From: Cylindrotheca closterium
Lineage: Eukaryota > Bacillariophyta > Bacillariophyceae > Bacillariales > Bacillariaceae
Assembly (NCBI GenBank): GCA_933822405.4
Contig: CAKOGP040001792.1
Coordinates: 62,001-126,000, forward strand
Length of the DNA: 64,000 nucleotides
Direction: 5' to 3'
The notes under the pieces: model-generated
Databases searched by the model: none
What the model saw: only the letters and a program-made list of their open reading frames with translations
Told to the model about the DNA's origin: nothing
Made by a program: the position numbers and the translations under genes
Shown here: positions 18,510-28,671 of the stretch, piece after piece
Position numbering within the stretch: position 1 is the first letter of the stretch
Layout of the letters: the number at the start of each line of letters is the position of its first letter

Positions 18510-21500
18510 TCATACTTCTTCATGAAAGACCTTCAATCCCTCTTCCAGTGCCACAGGGCTGAGACAAGCAGTATTCAAGTCATTATTATTGTCGTCAGGT
18601 GACATCATTCCCATTGATACCATAATGTCATCTTCAGCCATGGAAGGATCCCAACTTTCACCTGCCCAACCCCCATTCTCGTAGCAGTACTTCATGAAGG
18701 GTAACCAGTTTGCTTTGTCCAGCGCCAAAACCGAAGGGCATCCAATCACAAGCAACAATGCCTTTGCCCGAGTAATGGCCACATTAAAGCGTTTTGGATG
18801 CGCCACAAAGCCTAGACTGTGTCTCAGGTCATGACTGACAATTTCTTGCTCGGCTCGTACCGTCGATAGTATAATGACGCGGCGCTCTTGTCCCTGAAAA
18901 CTTTCGACGGATCCAACCTTGATTTCCGGCATATTTTCAATTTCCAAGGCCAAACGAATCTTCTGTGCTTGACGGGAATACGGAGTGATGATACCAATCT
19001 CTTGAGCTGGAATGGGAGGGTTGCTCTCTCTTGTGAGGAGACTCACGTATTCGACCACTTGTTGGGCTTCGGTGGGATTGAACCATGACGGCGAGCTTCC
19101 TTCTCGTAGATTCTCCCCATCAACGGCATGAAACACGACGGGGAAACCAGACTTTGGCAAGTGCTCCCAATTTGCCATGTTCATCGTTACGGTAGAATCC
19201 CCACAAGCCTGTAGGTCCGAATAGAACATCTCATTTGGAAGTTTCAATATCGATGGATGAGATCGATAATTCCTGACGAGTTTGGTCAATAGGTTCTCTG
19301 GGTACTTCCCATCGGCCTGACGGCCATAAACCTCCCGTTCCGTCAGTCTCTCCATCAATGACATTGTCAGTCCATATTTGCGGCAAATGTCGGAGTTGCT
19401 GATAGGCCCAAGCTGTTTGGGATCTCCAGCCAAAATCAGCTGTCCAACTGCACCTTCCTTGCCATAGAAGTCCATCAACGAAGCAGCAGCCGCTGTCACT
19501 TCTGGCTCTGTCGCGTGTCCCGCTTCGTCGACACACAGCACATCAAAGTATCCACGAGGAATACCCCAGTACGAAAACCGTGACGCCAAATTGACGGTAC
19601 CAACCACAATCTGAGCACTCTTAATCTCACGCGCCTGTGCCTCGGGGCCCAACGAGTCACTGGCGTAGCATTGGATGTTAGTTGGAAGCGATTCAATGCT
19701 GCGGCTGTAGGCCAGGATACGTCGGAGTTTTGTTGGTGGAAAGTAACTTGCTAATCGTCCCGCCAAAACATCGGCAGCATCATTGCTGGGAGCCAGTAGC
19801 ACAATCTTTTTGTCTTGCTTTCCAAGCTGATAAATTGCTTCCACCACAGTGGTGGTTTTACCAGTTCCGGGAGGTCCAAATATGATATATGGCATTGGCC
19901 GCAAATGCCCATTGACAATACGTTGGACAGCTGCCTGCTGTTCGAGATTTAGCGAATCATTTGCCCAGGGTGCTAAGTGGACATCTTTGACATCTGACTG
20001 CCCGTGCTTCCTATTTGCTTCTCGATTGTGGGCCACATGTTTGTTGGTTGGAACAAGAATGGGAGCACCAAGTTGTGATTCTGCTAGATAATCCAGTACC
20101 TTGTGTGATGTTCGCAACGACATTCGTGAAAATGTGAAGTGAACCGACACACGATCGGATGCACAGTTGAAGTTCTGATCAAACCTGGAATGCAAATCCA
20201 TTAACACTTCATACTGCCGGATCGAAACTACTCGGCCTTTGTACAGCACTCCCTTGAAAGTAATATTGACAATATCTCCACGGAGTACGCTTGGTCGTCC
20301 TTCGGACAGTCCTGGTACCCTCAGCACAAAGTAGCGTTCCTCTTTTGAAAGGGAAGTATCTACCATATCAAAATACTGGACATCTCGTTGCATTTGGCAT
20401 TCAGAAGCATAGAGCAAATGCTTCCAGTATTCTCCATAGTGTTTTATGGATTCATGATTTGGCGAAATTCTCCAGCCAATCCTATCCATGCTTTGATGAT
20501 AGTTGTTTGCTTTGATCGATTCGGCGACTTCTGACGGTATTGGATATTGTGCAAGATGCATGAATGGCGACGGTCCGCCTCCCCCGGTACGGTCTTCAAT
20601 TGTTTCCTTTGGCGGACCCACAATATTTGTCTTATCATAATGAACGTTCTCTAGTCTCCGTCGACTTGGGCGCTGGTATGGAGCAGTTGGTTTCAATGCT
20701 TCATTCAAAGATCGATAACCACAGGACATGGTGACCACACGAGCAATATCGAAGCTTCTCCCATTGTCGTCTTCAAAGGTAAATGTCACTTTGGCGCGTA
20801 GGATGCCAAGTTTGTGTGGTCTAACGCTCATTGTAATTGATATCGGTGGTTCAACAGAAGGTGACTGAATAGTCGGGTGACCTTCTGTTTCGTCAATTTG
20901 GAACATGCCCCCATTCGGACCTGATACTTCAACAGAATGGAGCTTTCTCGGTGGATCGGCTGTCAGATGGAACTGAATCTTCTCCTTGTCCCCAATTGCT
21001 CCCATGATGCGGACTGGGAGGTTCGAGACAGTTACACCATTCTTGTTGCACATGTCGTGCTCCAGCTGTCGCATCATATTAGATGTCTTTTCATGAATTA
21101 GCTCTTTTTCTGGAAATTGAAGATTATCAGGGTTGGCAAACATTGCCATGACAATAAAATTATTGGAAGGCGTGGATTTCATTAGCTTCATCTTCTGCAT
21201 CGTTTTCACTGTCTGACTCAGCCTGGCCTTCCACTGTTTATCATTTGCGTTCATGGAATTGTCACCATTGGAACGACAGAAATTCATAAAGTGTTTGCTC
21301 ATATCGTGGCGATTGCAGATATAGATTTCTTCGCTGCGTGTCATAAAGTCCCAGAACTGCCTAGCAAAACAAACCGAATCGATCTTTTGTTTCAGCTTCT
21401 TTCCGTTAGATGTTTTGACTCTCAATGGCCCGATTGTTACAATGTATTCATCTCGAAACCTTTGCTTCACGAAAAAGTTACACAAATCTCGATATTTCTC

Positions 21501-21746
21501 ATTTGGCAATGCGTTAAGAGTGTGCATATGGGCCGTCGAGCTTCTCTGCAGGCGATGTAGGTTATCAAGTCGGGTGTCGAGGTGTTTTGATTTCGTCATC
21601 CAAGTTGGAAGGAAAGCCTTGATTTCGGAGAGGCTGGCATCTTTGGGCAATCCCGAAAGCAAAAAGGACTTGTTTACCGATTGCTTCGATGATAAATCAC
21701 CGTCAGATTTCTTTTTTCTATTGTTCTTTTGCATCTTGTTCGTCAT
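18510..21746 (-). CDS. MOV10/SDE3-type SF1 RNA helicase, copy 2
   Basis: An intact 1078-codon single-exon paralog of the gene at 14457, with the same order of motifs: GPPGTGKT near residue 623, DEAGHATEPE near 736, GDPKQLGP near 771, VESFQGQER near 946 and VAITRAK near 990. The helicase half is much more alike between the copies than the N-terminal half, and the acidic tail is replaced by an Asp/Asn-rich one. All catalytic motifs are kept in both, so both are probably active. Expected role: RNA unwinding in silencing or RNP turnover, probably cytoplasmic because no leader peptide is seen. Confidence 0.9.
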   Translation of the reverse strand: MTNKMQKNNRKKKSDGDLSSKQSVNKSFLLSGLPKDASLSEIKAFLPTWMTKSKHLDTRLDNLHRLQRSSTAHMHTLNALPNEKYRDLCNFFVKQRFRDEYIVTIGPLRVKTSNGKKLKQKIDSVCFARQFWDFMTRSEEIYICNRHDMSKHFMNFCRSNGDNSMNANDKQWKARLSQTVKTMQKMKLMKSTPSNNFIVMAMFANPDNLQFPEKELIHEKTSNMMRQLEHDMCNKNGVTVSNLPVRIMGAIGDKEKIQFHLTADPPRKLHSVEVSGPNGGMFQIDETEGHPTIQSPSVEPPISITMSVRPHKLGILRAKVTFTFEDDNGRSFDIARVVTMSCGYRSLNEALKPTAPYQRPSRRRLENVHYDKTNIVGPPKETIEDRTGGGGPSPFMHLAQYPIPSEVAESIKANNYHQSMDRIGWRISPNHESIKHYGEYWKHLLYASECQMQRDVQYFDMVDTSLSKEERYFVLRVPGLSEGRPSVLRGDIVNITFKGVLYKGRVVSIRQYEVLMDLHSRFDQNFNCASDRVSVHFTFSRMSLRTSHKVLDYLAESQLGAPILVPTNKHVAHNREANRKHGQSDVKDVHLAPWANDSLNLEQQAAVQRIVNGHLRPMPYIIFGPPGTGKTTTVVEAIYQLGKQDKKIVLLAPSNDAADVLAGRLASYFPPTKLRRILAYSRSIESLPTNIQCYASDSLGPEAQAREIKSAQIVVGTVNLASRFSYWGIPRGYFDVLCVDEAGHATEPEVTAAAASLMDFYGKEGAVGQLILAGDPKQLGPISNSDICRKYGLTMSLMERLTEREVYGRQADGKYPENLLTKLVRNYRSHPSILKLPNEMFYSDLQACGDSTVTMNMANWEHLPKSGFPVVFHAVDGENLREGSSPSWFNPTEAQQVVEYVSLLTRESNPPIPAQEIGIITPYSRQAQKIRLALEIENMPEIKVGSVESFQGQERRVIILSTVRAEQEIVSHDLRHSLGFVAHPKRFNVAITRAKALLLVIGCPSVLALDKANWLPFMKYCYENGGWAGESWDPSMAEDDIMVSMGMMSPDDNNNDLNTACLSPVALEEGLKVFHEEV

Positions 21747-22025
21747 AATAGGAAGTTTGGTGCCTGTCGATTTTATTTGCGTGCGGATGAATAATATTCA
21801 TTCTGTGTGATGATGACAATCCTTGATGATGATGCGCATGTTTGAGCTCTGTGCGTGACTGGGCTACTCGTGACTCCGATTCTCATCATCAATCTGCTCG
21901 GCTGCACACGCACTACCAGGTACCGGTAGCAGGTTGGCGTTGGGGGTGCTACCTTCTACAGCATCTCGGCATTAAGAGGATTTGTTGAATAGACGATATA
22001 CGATTAATTCTTTCTTCGACTTGTA

Positions 22026-23477
22026 TCATATTATGTCATTGTCAAGTGGATCCAAAAAGTGCTCCGCGTAGACTGACATTTCATCACGCTTGTCCATCCA
22101 AACCCATGTGACTAGCAACCACTTGTCGTCGACTGCTGCTATGCCTTCGTGCTCTGTCCTAATATCTTCTTCAAACTCAAGCGATGTCGGAAAATGGACT
22201 ACTGCTTTTCCTTTCTCTGGTTTGACATCCAAGTCCAACTTGGTAAATCGCGTTTCTCCTCCCTCTGGCACATCATTCAAGTACACAAAAATGGTAGCCA
22301 GCCTTGCAGAGTTCTTAAAACCACAAGCACTGATGGGACCTGTGAATCCATCTGTATGTTTGTTAAAATACTGTCCCTTTGCGTAGTGTAACACTTGAAG
22401 GACTTCAAGATTCTGTGGTTCGCAATTCGCTAGCTGACACAGCTTGTTGATGACGGATGGAACTTCAACCTGCGGCACATTTGTGTTTCGACTCGTCCTC
22501 GACTCGTCTTCTTCGACTGCTCCAGTTTTTGGATTCTTTGTCACACATGGAATGAGATTGGGGTTTGCTTTTCGAATGAGGCGGTCGCATTCGAAATCGC
22601 TGAGAAAGTTTGGAATGGCAAGGATCTTTGGATCCTGGTGCAGCTCATGCAAGCCTTTGTGCTTCGTTGGGAAGTTGTAGTACTGACGGACTACCGTGGT
22701 GTCGTTTTCGACATTTGAATTCCGAGTGCTAGATTCGTTGGGTCGTGCCATGTTCATATACTGCTCCAGTTCGGCGATCTCATTACGATAACGTTGGAAG
22801 AACACCTTCGTTTCTCCTTTTTCAGCTGGAACAGAACTGGGATCAACTTTCACCAGAGGCGTTCCAATCGAAATGTTAGTCGTTGACACGAGAGCGCACA
22901 AGGGAGTCGTAAGAGGAAGGACACAACAATTCGGGACTTCTTTTTTGCCTCTAACATCTGCAGGTGATCTTGCAAGATGACCCATCCACCCCGGCTGAGC
23001 TTCTCGTATAGGGTTAATGTCACAGAACACAACTTCGTCCTTTCCTGAAGACAATGGCACTGAATACCGAAACTGACTCTGCTTGGCGGGTCTTGGTTTT
23101 GGCGAAAACCCTTTTGACTTTGATGTTGACGAATCTGACAGGAAAAAGCTTCCATCCTTTGATTCATCATAGACAATCCAATCGCTTCCTTTTCTTCCAT
23201 ACCCTCGTAGACCAATCGCATGAATTGAGCATAATGAGAGTACTTCAAACTTGGAGACATCTCTTGTTGTCACCAAGACTTGATTGTCGAGATCATAGCG
23301 ACAAGCATCTGCCCAACTTGCGGAGTAGAGTGCTGGATCTTGTATGTGAGAGGTAATAGAGAAATAGTTTTTGAGTAGCTGCTGTTCTACTGTGAGGGAT
23401 CGTGGCGTTACTTTCTGTGTCGACAAGGCAACACACAAATGTGGAACGAGAAGGAGAAGGTCTATCAAGAACAACAT
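22026..23477 (-). CDS. Prolyl 4-hydroxylase with SET-like N-terminal region
   Basis: The open frame begins at a TTG, but the first ATG (23477) gives a convincing signal peptide (LFLIDLLLLVPHLCVA). The C-terminal ~200 residues are a P4H oxygenase domain: iron ligands H374-x-D376 (NKHTDGF) and H443 (TEHEG), and K452 for 2-oxoglutarate (DDKWLLVTW). It contains the usual FVYLNDVPEGGET strand. Residues ~60-230 look like a degenerate SET-type fold, with DINP, GWMGHLA and NCCVLPLTTPLCALVST before an IGTPL turn. The AdoMet-binding residues are not clearly kept, so this part may be structural. Likely acts in the secretory pathway on proline-rich proteins (inference). Confidence 0.8.
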   Translation of the reverse strand: MLFLIDLLLLVPHLCVALSTQKVTPRSLTVEQQLLKNYFSITSHIQDPALYSASWADACRYDLDNQVLVTTRDVSKFEVLSLCSIHAIGLRGYGRKGSDWIVYDESKDGSFFLSDSSTSKSKGFSPKPRPAKQSQFRYSVPLSSGKDEVVFCDINPIREAQPGWMGHLARSPADVRGKKEVPNCCVLPLTTPLCALVSTTNISIGTPLVKVDPSSVPAEKGETKVFFQRYRNEIAELEQYMNMARPNESSTRNSNVENDTTVVRQYYNFPTKHKGLHELHQDPKILAIPNFLSDFECDRLIRKANPNLIPCVTKNPKTGAVEEDESRTSRNTNVPQVEVPSVINKLCQLANCEPQNLEVLQVLHYAKGQYFNKHTDGFTGPISACGFKNSARLATIFVYLNDVPEGGETRFTKLDLDVKPEKGKAVVHFPTSLEFEEDIRTEHEGIAAVDDKWLLVTWVWMDKRDEMSVYAEHFLDPLDNDII

Positions 23478-23727
23478 CAGGATTATGATCTTCGTTTTCT
23501 GATGGGTGGTCGATGACAGGTACAACTGTAGTGTTCATTACGCTTTTCAGTCGGGAGAGTCGTAACATTTAAAAATTGAAAGAAATCGCACAATTATGGT
23601 CAATATTTTTGAAATTGAAATACTTAACAAAATAAATCAGAGAAGGTCAGTTCAAAAGGGGTTCACATGGTTCACATTTTACTTTCGATTATATTGAATA
23701 TTACACTCAATCAATCATTTAATAAGG

Positions 23728-26700
23728 ATGAAAGTCTCGTTTACCATGTCGCTTTCAAAGTCCCTCCTACTTCTTTGCTGGATCTTCTCTGTAGCACTAG
23801 CCCAATCGGCTTGCACGTGCAACAACGTTGATGAGAATGTGCGCTCGTTCAACGAAAACTCGACGGAACAAGTCTTCAGCAACCTCGCTACTGAAATTGC
23901 CTTCATCGGTGGCTATCTGATCCCTGGTACTCTTGGTGAGCCACACAAGATGGGGATGCTTCAATCTGTTATGTATGAAGCGTACGCTGCCAACGGAGCC
24001 AACGATTGGGCACCTTTGACTGAGGCTGGAATGATACGAAAGCAGGTTGTCAACACAACAGATGAAGACGAGATTGCCCAATTTGTTGCACACACTGCCT
24101 ACGGATGCATTCGCCGACTGATCTCTGGAGCTGATGAGAAGATTGCTCTTTTGGATACCAAGATGCAAAGCCTTGGATTCAATAGTCCGAGTACCGATAT
24201 CCTGATGCATGAAAGTGCTCCCTTGGTCATGGGTGTCCTACAAAAGTTTATGCCCGGGCCTTCTCCTGACATCAACATAATCAATGCTCCATCCAATACT
24301 TCTGTAAACGCCTGCGAAGGCCTTGTTAATGCAGCTCGCTGGCAAGCACTTTGTGTCCATGATCCACAACACCCTGCTGAATGCAAGACTCAAGACCTAT
24401 CTTTTGGGCCATTGTACGATGCCAGACTCATCGTTGCCGATGGAGAGCGCCAAATCAATGATCTTATTGCGCAAGCTGCTATTCCAGGTGCCGAACTGGA
24501 CTCTTCCTCGGAAGAATTCATTGCCCAACACCGTGCTGTTCTTGAAGCTAGTGCCCATTTGGACGATTTGGCCAAGTTCCAAGCTGAGCACTTCCAACCC
24601 AATGCCGTTGCTCTTGCACACAGCATGATCTTGGAAGAAATTGAAGCTCGTGGACTTTCATTGGAAGAATCTATTTTGGTACTCTTTGGTACCATTGGAG
24701 CCGCCCGTGATGCAGTGGCCGGAAGTGTGACGATCAAGCTGAATAATCAGAGTGTCCGACCCATCACTGTTGCTCAGTGCCAATTCCGTGGGGTTCATAT
24801 CCTAGGATGGAACAAGCCATACATGGGAGTCCGAAACATGACCAATAATGAAGGCGATCTCTGGACACCATACTTGCCTACACCTCCTCATCCATCGTAC
24901 ACATCGGGACATGCAGGAGCCGCCGGTGCTGCCATGGCTGCCCTCAAGAGATTCTTCCCAGACGGCCTCATCCAAGGTGCCAACTGTGCTACAAGAAAGG
25001 CTGGAACCAGTCGTTACGAGCCTAAGATTGAAGCTGGTCAACCAGGATATATTGCAAATGTGACCGATGTTCCAAACCAAGGCCCAGGAACTGTCGGCTA
25101 CTCTCCTGCACAAGATGTTACTATTTGTACTGCTTCGTTCGATGACTACGCCGAGCAAATTGCTGAGAGTCGTTTGTTGGGAGGTATTCATGTGCCAATG
25201 GATAACCACTATGGACTTCAATGGGGTCGATACATGGGCAATCATTTCTACGAAACTCGTGTTGTTCCTCTTCTTCCCGCAGACGAACCCGAGGAAGAAG
25301 AACCAGCAACATGCTCATGCAATAACGACCTTGATAGCAATGCACGTCAATTCAACGAATCCTCGACTGAGCCTGTCTACAGCAATCTCGCCACCGAAGC
25401 CGCCTTCATTGGCACGTACTTGATCCCTGGAACCCTTGGTGAGCCACACAAGTTGGGTATGCTTCAATCTGTTATGTATGAAGCATATGCCGCTAATGGT
25501 GCCAATGACTGGAGCCCGCTTACCGAAGCTGGAATGATCCGCAAGAAACTCATCACCACCACTGATGAAGATGAGATTGCCAAATTTGTCGGACACGCCG
25601 CTTTTGGATGTATTCGTCGCTTGATCTCAGGTGCAGATGAAAAGATCGCACTATTGGATGCTAAAATGAAAAGCCTCGGTTTCAATTCTGCCGATATTTT
25701 GACGCATGAAAGCGCTGCTTTGGTAATGGGTGTCCTTCAAAAATTTATGCCTGGACCTTCTCCTGATTTCAACTTGATCAACACTCCATCCAATACCTCC
25801 TTGACCAACTGTGACGGATTGGTTGACGGTTCTCGCTGGCAACCGCTTTGCGTCTACGACCCACAATATCCAGGCAAGTGCAAGGCCCAAGAGCTTAACT
25901 TCGGGCCCTTGTATGATGCCAGACTTATTGTTGCCAACGGCGGGCGTCAGATAAAGAATCTGATTCAAGCGTCTGATGTTGGTAGTGCCATTCTTGATGA
26001 TTCCTCTGAAGAGTTCATTTCTCAGCACCGTTCGGTAATGGCTGCAAGTGCCCAATTGGACGACATGGCCAAATTCCAAGCTGAACACTTTCAACGAAAC
26101 GCTGTTGTCCTGGCCCACAAGGTGATCTTGGACGAAGTCGAAGCCCGTGGATTGTCTTTGGAAGACTCTGTTTTGGTACTGTTTGGCACCATCGGAGCAG
26201 CCAGAGATGCCGTCGCAGGTAGTGTCACCATGAAGCTAGACAGTCAAAGTGTTCGACCCATCACTGTTGCTCAGTGCCACTTCCACGGAGAAGAGACCAT
26301 GGCGTGGAACAAGCCCTACATGGGAGTTCACAATATCACTAACAGCGAAGGCGATCTCTGGAGATCTTACTTGCCTACACCTGCTCATCCAGCCTACACA
26401 TCTGGGCATGCTGCTGCCGCCGGTGCTGCTATGGCTGCTCTCAAGAGATTCTTCCCAGATGGCCTCATCCAAGGTGCTAACTGTGCTAGGAGAAAGGCTG
26501 GAACGAGTACCTACGAGCCTAAGATTGAAGCTGGTCAACCCGGGTACATTTCAGGTGTGACTGATGTTCCAAACCAAGGACCCCGCACCATTGGATATTC
26601 CCCAGCCGCAGATGTCATTATTTGCACGGCTACATTTGATGATTATGTCAACAAGGTGGCGGCAAGTCAAGTGCTTGGAGGTGTTCATATTCCAATGGAC

Positions 26701-26928
26701 GACGTGAATGGTCAAAAGTTTGGCGAATTTATGGGCAACCATTTCTACAATATTCGTATTGCTCCCATTTTCGCAACTCCATCTCCCTCTGCAACAGCGA
26801 CAGCCCTGCCAACAAGAGCATCACCGCCTACTTCTGCTCCTGGATCAAGATCCTTTAGTGCCGCATTTGAACGAGGCGTCTGGGGAGTTGTCACGTTTGC
26901 TTTGACCATGGGCTGGAGTATGATGTAA
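23728..26928 (+). CDS. Double-domain vanadium-dependent haloperoxidase-like protein
   Basis: An intact 1066-codon gene: signal peptide (1-25), two homologous ~500-residue domains each starting CxCNN, a Ser/Thr/Pro stalk and a hydrophobic C-terminal tail that suggests a GPI or membrane anchor. The vanadate/phosphate-binding motifs of the PAP2/haloperoxidase superfamily (KX6RP, SGH, SRX5HX3D) are visible. Domain 1 has K337-LNNQSV-RP, S-G-H near 392-395, and S481-R482...H488...D492. Domain 2 has K836-LDSQSV-RP and SGH near 892, but S980-Q981...H987...D991, so the motif-3 arginine is a glutamine. Family members oxidise halides with H2O2 or act as phosphatases. The protein is probably extracellular. 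Confidence 0.85.
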   Translation: MKVSFTMSLSKSLLLLCWIFSVALAQSACTCNNVDENVRSFNENSTEQVFSNLATEIAFIGGYLIPGTLGEPHKMGMLQSVMYEAYAANGANDWAPLTEAGMIRKQVVNTTDEDEIAQFVAHTAYGCIRRLISGADEKIALLDTKMQSLGFNSPSTDILMHESAPLVMGVLQKFMPGPSPDINIINAPSNTSVNACEGLVNAARWQALCVHDPQHPAECKTQDLSFGPLYDARLIVADGERQINDLIAQAAIPGAELDSSSEEFIAQHRAVLEASAHLDDLAKFQAEHFQPNAVALAHSMILEEIEARGLSLEESILVLFGTIGAARDAVAGSVTIKLNNQSVRPITVAQCQFRGVHILGWNKPYMGVRNMTNNEGDLWTPYLPTPPHPSYTSGHAGAAGAAMAALKRFFPDGLIQGANCATRKAGTSRYEPKIEAGQPGYIANVTDVPNQGPGTVGYSPAQDVTICTASFDDYAEQIAESRLLGGIHVPMDNHYGLQWGRYMGNHFYETRVVPLLPADEPEEEEPATCSCNNDLDSNARQFNESSTEPVYSNLATEAAFIGTYLIPGTLGEPHKLGMLQSVMYEAYAANGANDWSPLTEAGMIRKKLITTTDEDEIAKFVGHAAFGCIRRLISGADEKIALLDAKMKSLGFNSADILTHESAALVMGVLQKFMPGPSPDFNLINTPSNTSLTNCDGLVDGSRWQPLCVYDPQYPGKCKAQELNFGPLYDARLIVANGGRQIKNLIQASDVGSAILDDSSEEFISQHRSVMAASAQLDDMAKFQAEHFQRNAVVLAHKVILDEVEARGLSLEDSVLVLFGTIGAARDAVAGSVTMKLDSQSVRPITVAQCHFHGEETMAWNKPYMGVHNITNSEGDLWRSYLPTPAHPAYTSGHAAAAGAAMAALKRFFPDGLIQGANCARRKAGTSTYEPKIEAGQPGYISGVTDVPNQGPRTIGYSPAADVIICTATFDDYVNKVAASQVLGGVHIPMDDVNGQKFGEFMGNHFYNIRIAPIFATPSPSATATALPTRASPPTSAPGSRSFSAAFERGVWGVVTFALTMGWSMM

Positions 26929-27343
26929 GCTTGATGGAAAGAAGCATGATCCATTGACGAGAGGGGACATTGTTATTCGTTGTGGAGAGGCGAGGAGGTC
27001 CCAGGCTAGTTGACATTTTGTAGATGGGGTCAAGCGCTAATTTGTTGAGTGGCGTTCACCCCATAAATGTTCTTGGTTTGATGACATCTTGTTGTCCATC
27101 TAAAGATTGGGGAGGATAAGATCTGAATTGCAAGTAATACTACTGTACCGGTAGGTCTAATCAAAAGACATAAAATACATAGAAACGAGTCCAAAAGGTA
27201 CTGAAGTAGCTGTATGTCAAATTGGCAACCCGTCCATTCATTTTGGGTGCTTGCCAATGGCGATCTTGTGCTCGGGGAAGCCACGAGGCCTTGCCAATTC
27301 TCAACTTCTGGCTTTGATTATCATCTTGATCACTACTATCAGC
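26929..27343. other. Intergenic spacer
   Basis: 3' flank of the haloperoxidase and 5' flank of the aspartoacylase gene. Contains TACTGTACCGGTAGG near 27141-27155, one of the recurrent intergenic motifs. Confidence 0.45.
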
Positions 27344-28671
27344 ATGTCATCGGCGACACCTCCCATCAAAGTGACCGTGGTTGGTACGTTTGTCGCTTCC
27401 TAATCGCAACGTGTCTTCATTTCATGGGGACGGATATTTGTTTTCTGCGTCGTCGTCATCGCCAAGTACATTTACTCCTGTTAGCTAACGAACTTTATGA
27501 AAAATTCATCACCCGACAATGCATGCAGGAGGAACGCATGGAAATGAATATACTGGTGAGCAGCTCCTTGCAAGTCATTGCGTGCATTACCCACAGAAGA
27601 AAAGTCATCCTGACTCTTTCTCTTCTATATGATATTCGTTTGACGACGACATGACACTATATTGGAATCAATTTCCTTTTATATACAGGTGTTTGGTGCA
27701 TCAAGAGTCTCGAACGACGACTGGATACTCTCGAGAAATTTCCCAATCTTCATATAGCTACACTTTTGGCCAATACAAAAGCCCACATGCAAAACAAACG
27801 CTTTGTGGATACCGACTTGAACCGGCAGTTTACCTACGACGCCTTGCAAGACAGTGACGCCAATAATGAAAATAATAGTTGGGAAGCCAAACGAGCAAAG
27901 GAAATCAACGAACTATTGGGCCCCAAACAATTTGATGATGATTCCGAAAGCAGTACAACAGGGAAGAAGAAGAAAGCAGACTCGGATGTCATTATTGATT
28001 TGCACACGACTACCACTAACATGGGAACGACATTGATTGTGGGAGCGGGAGACCCGCTCATGACGCAATGCGCCGCGTACATTCGGGCCAAGTGTGGTGT
28101 GGACAATGTCAAAATTCTGATGCACACACACGAACGACAACACGATCGACCACAATTATCGTCCATTGCATCCTCATACATGTCCATTGAAGTTGGTCCA
28201 GTACCCCAAGGTGTCTTACGACATGATGTAGTGGAGAAAACTCAAGCGGCCTTGGAAGCGGCCTTTTGCTTTTTGGACAAATGCCAATGTGAAAAGTCAA
28301 ACGAAGTGTTGCAACAGGAATTGAAGGAGTATTATCCAAATGGTCAGGTTCCTTGCTATCGATCCGCCCCATCCCAACGAGAAGGCGAGATGAGTTCCAA
28401 GATTCCATGGCCCTGCGATCCAGACAATGAGAACTTTCCAAGTTGGATGGTCCACAAGAATGTGCAAGATCAAGATTTTGCTTTAATACACAAGGGAGAC
28501 CCATTGTTTGTCGACTTGGACGGAACTGTGATCCAATACGATGGATCCCATGGCTCACCTGTCCGACTCATGTTTATCAACGAAGGAGGATACTACTATG
28601 CCAGTTCTGGCACTGGAATTAGTGTCGCACAATTGGACCATTTCCATTTGGAGTCTGGGGAATTGATCTAA
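27344..28671 (+). CDS. Aspartoacylase-like zinc amidohydrolase with a micro-exon
   Basis: Exons are 27344-27383 (40 nt), 27529-27555 (27 nt) and 27689-28671, giving 349 residues. All junctions are GT-AG and keep one frame. The assembly is decided by the family motif: exon 1 ends at ...VTVVG, the 27-nt exon supplies GGTHGNEYTG, and exon 3 continues VWCIKS. GTHGNE holds the zinc-binding His and Glu of the AspA/AstE family; DLNRQF (near residue 60) and IDLHTTTTNMG (third ligand) follow. Family members cleave N-acyl-aspartate or similar N-acyl amino acids. There is an acidic insertion near residue 85 and no leader, so it is probably cytosolic. Confidence 0.9.

Noticed and set aside
6162..26928. 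An oxidative gene cluster (oxygenases, monooxygenases, haloperoxidase)
   Set aside because: Five redox enzymes lie within 21 kb but on both strands, with unrelated helicase genes between them and different targeting signals, so no pathway cluster can be claimed.
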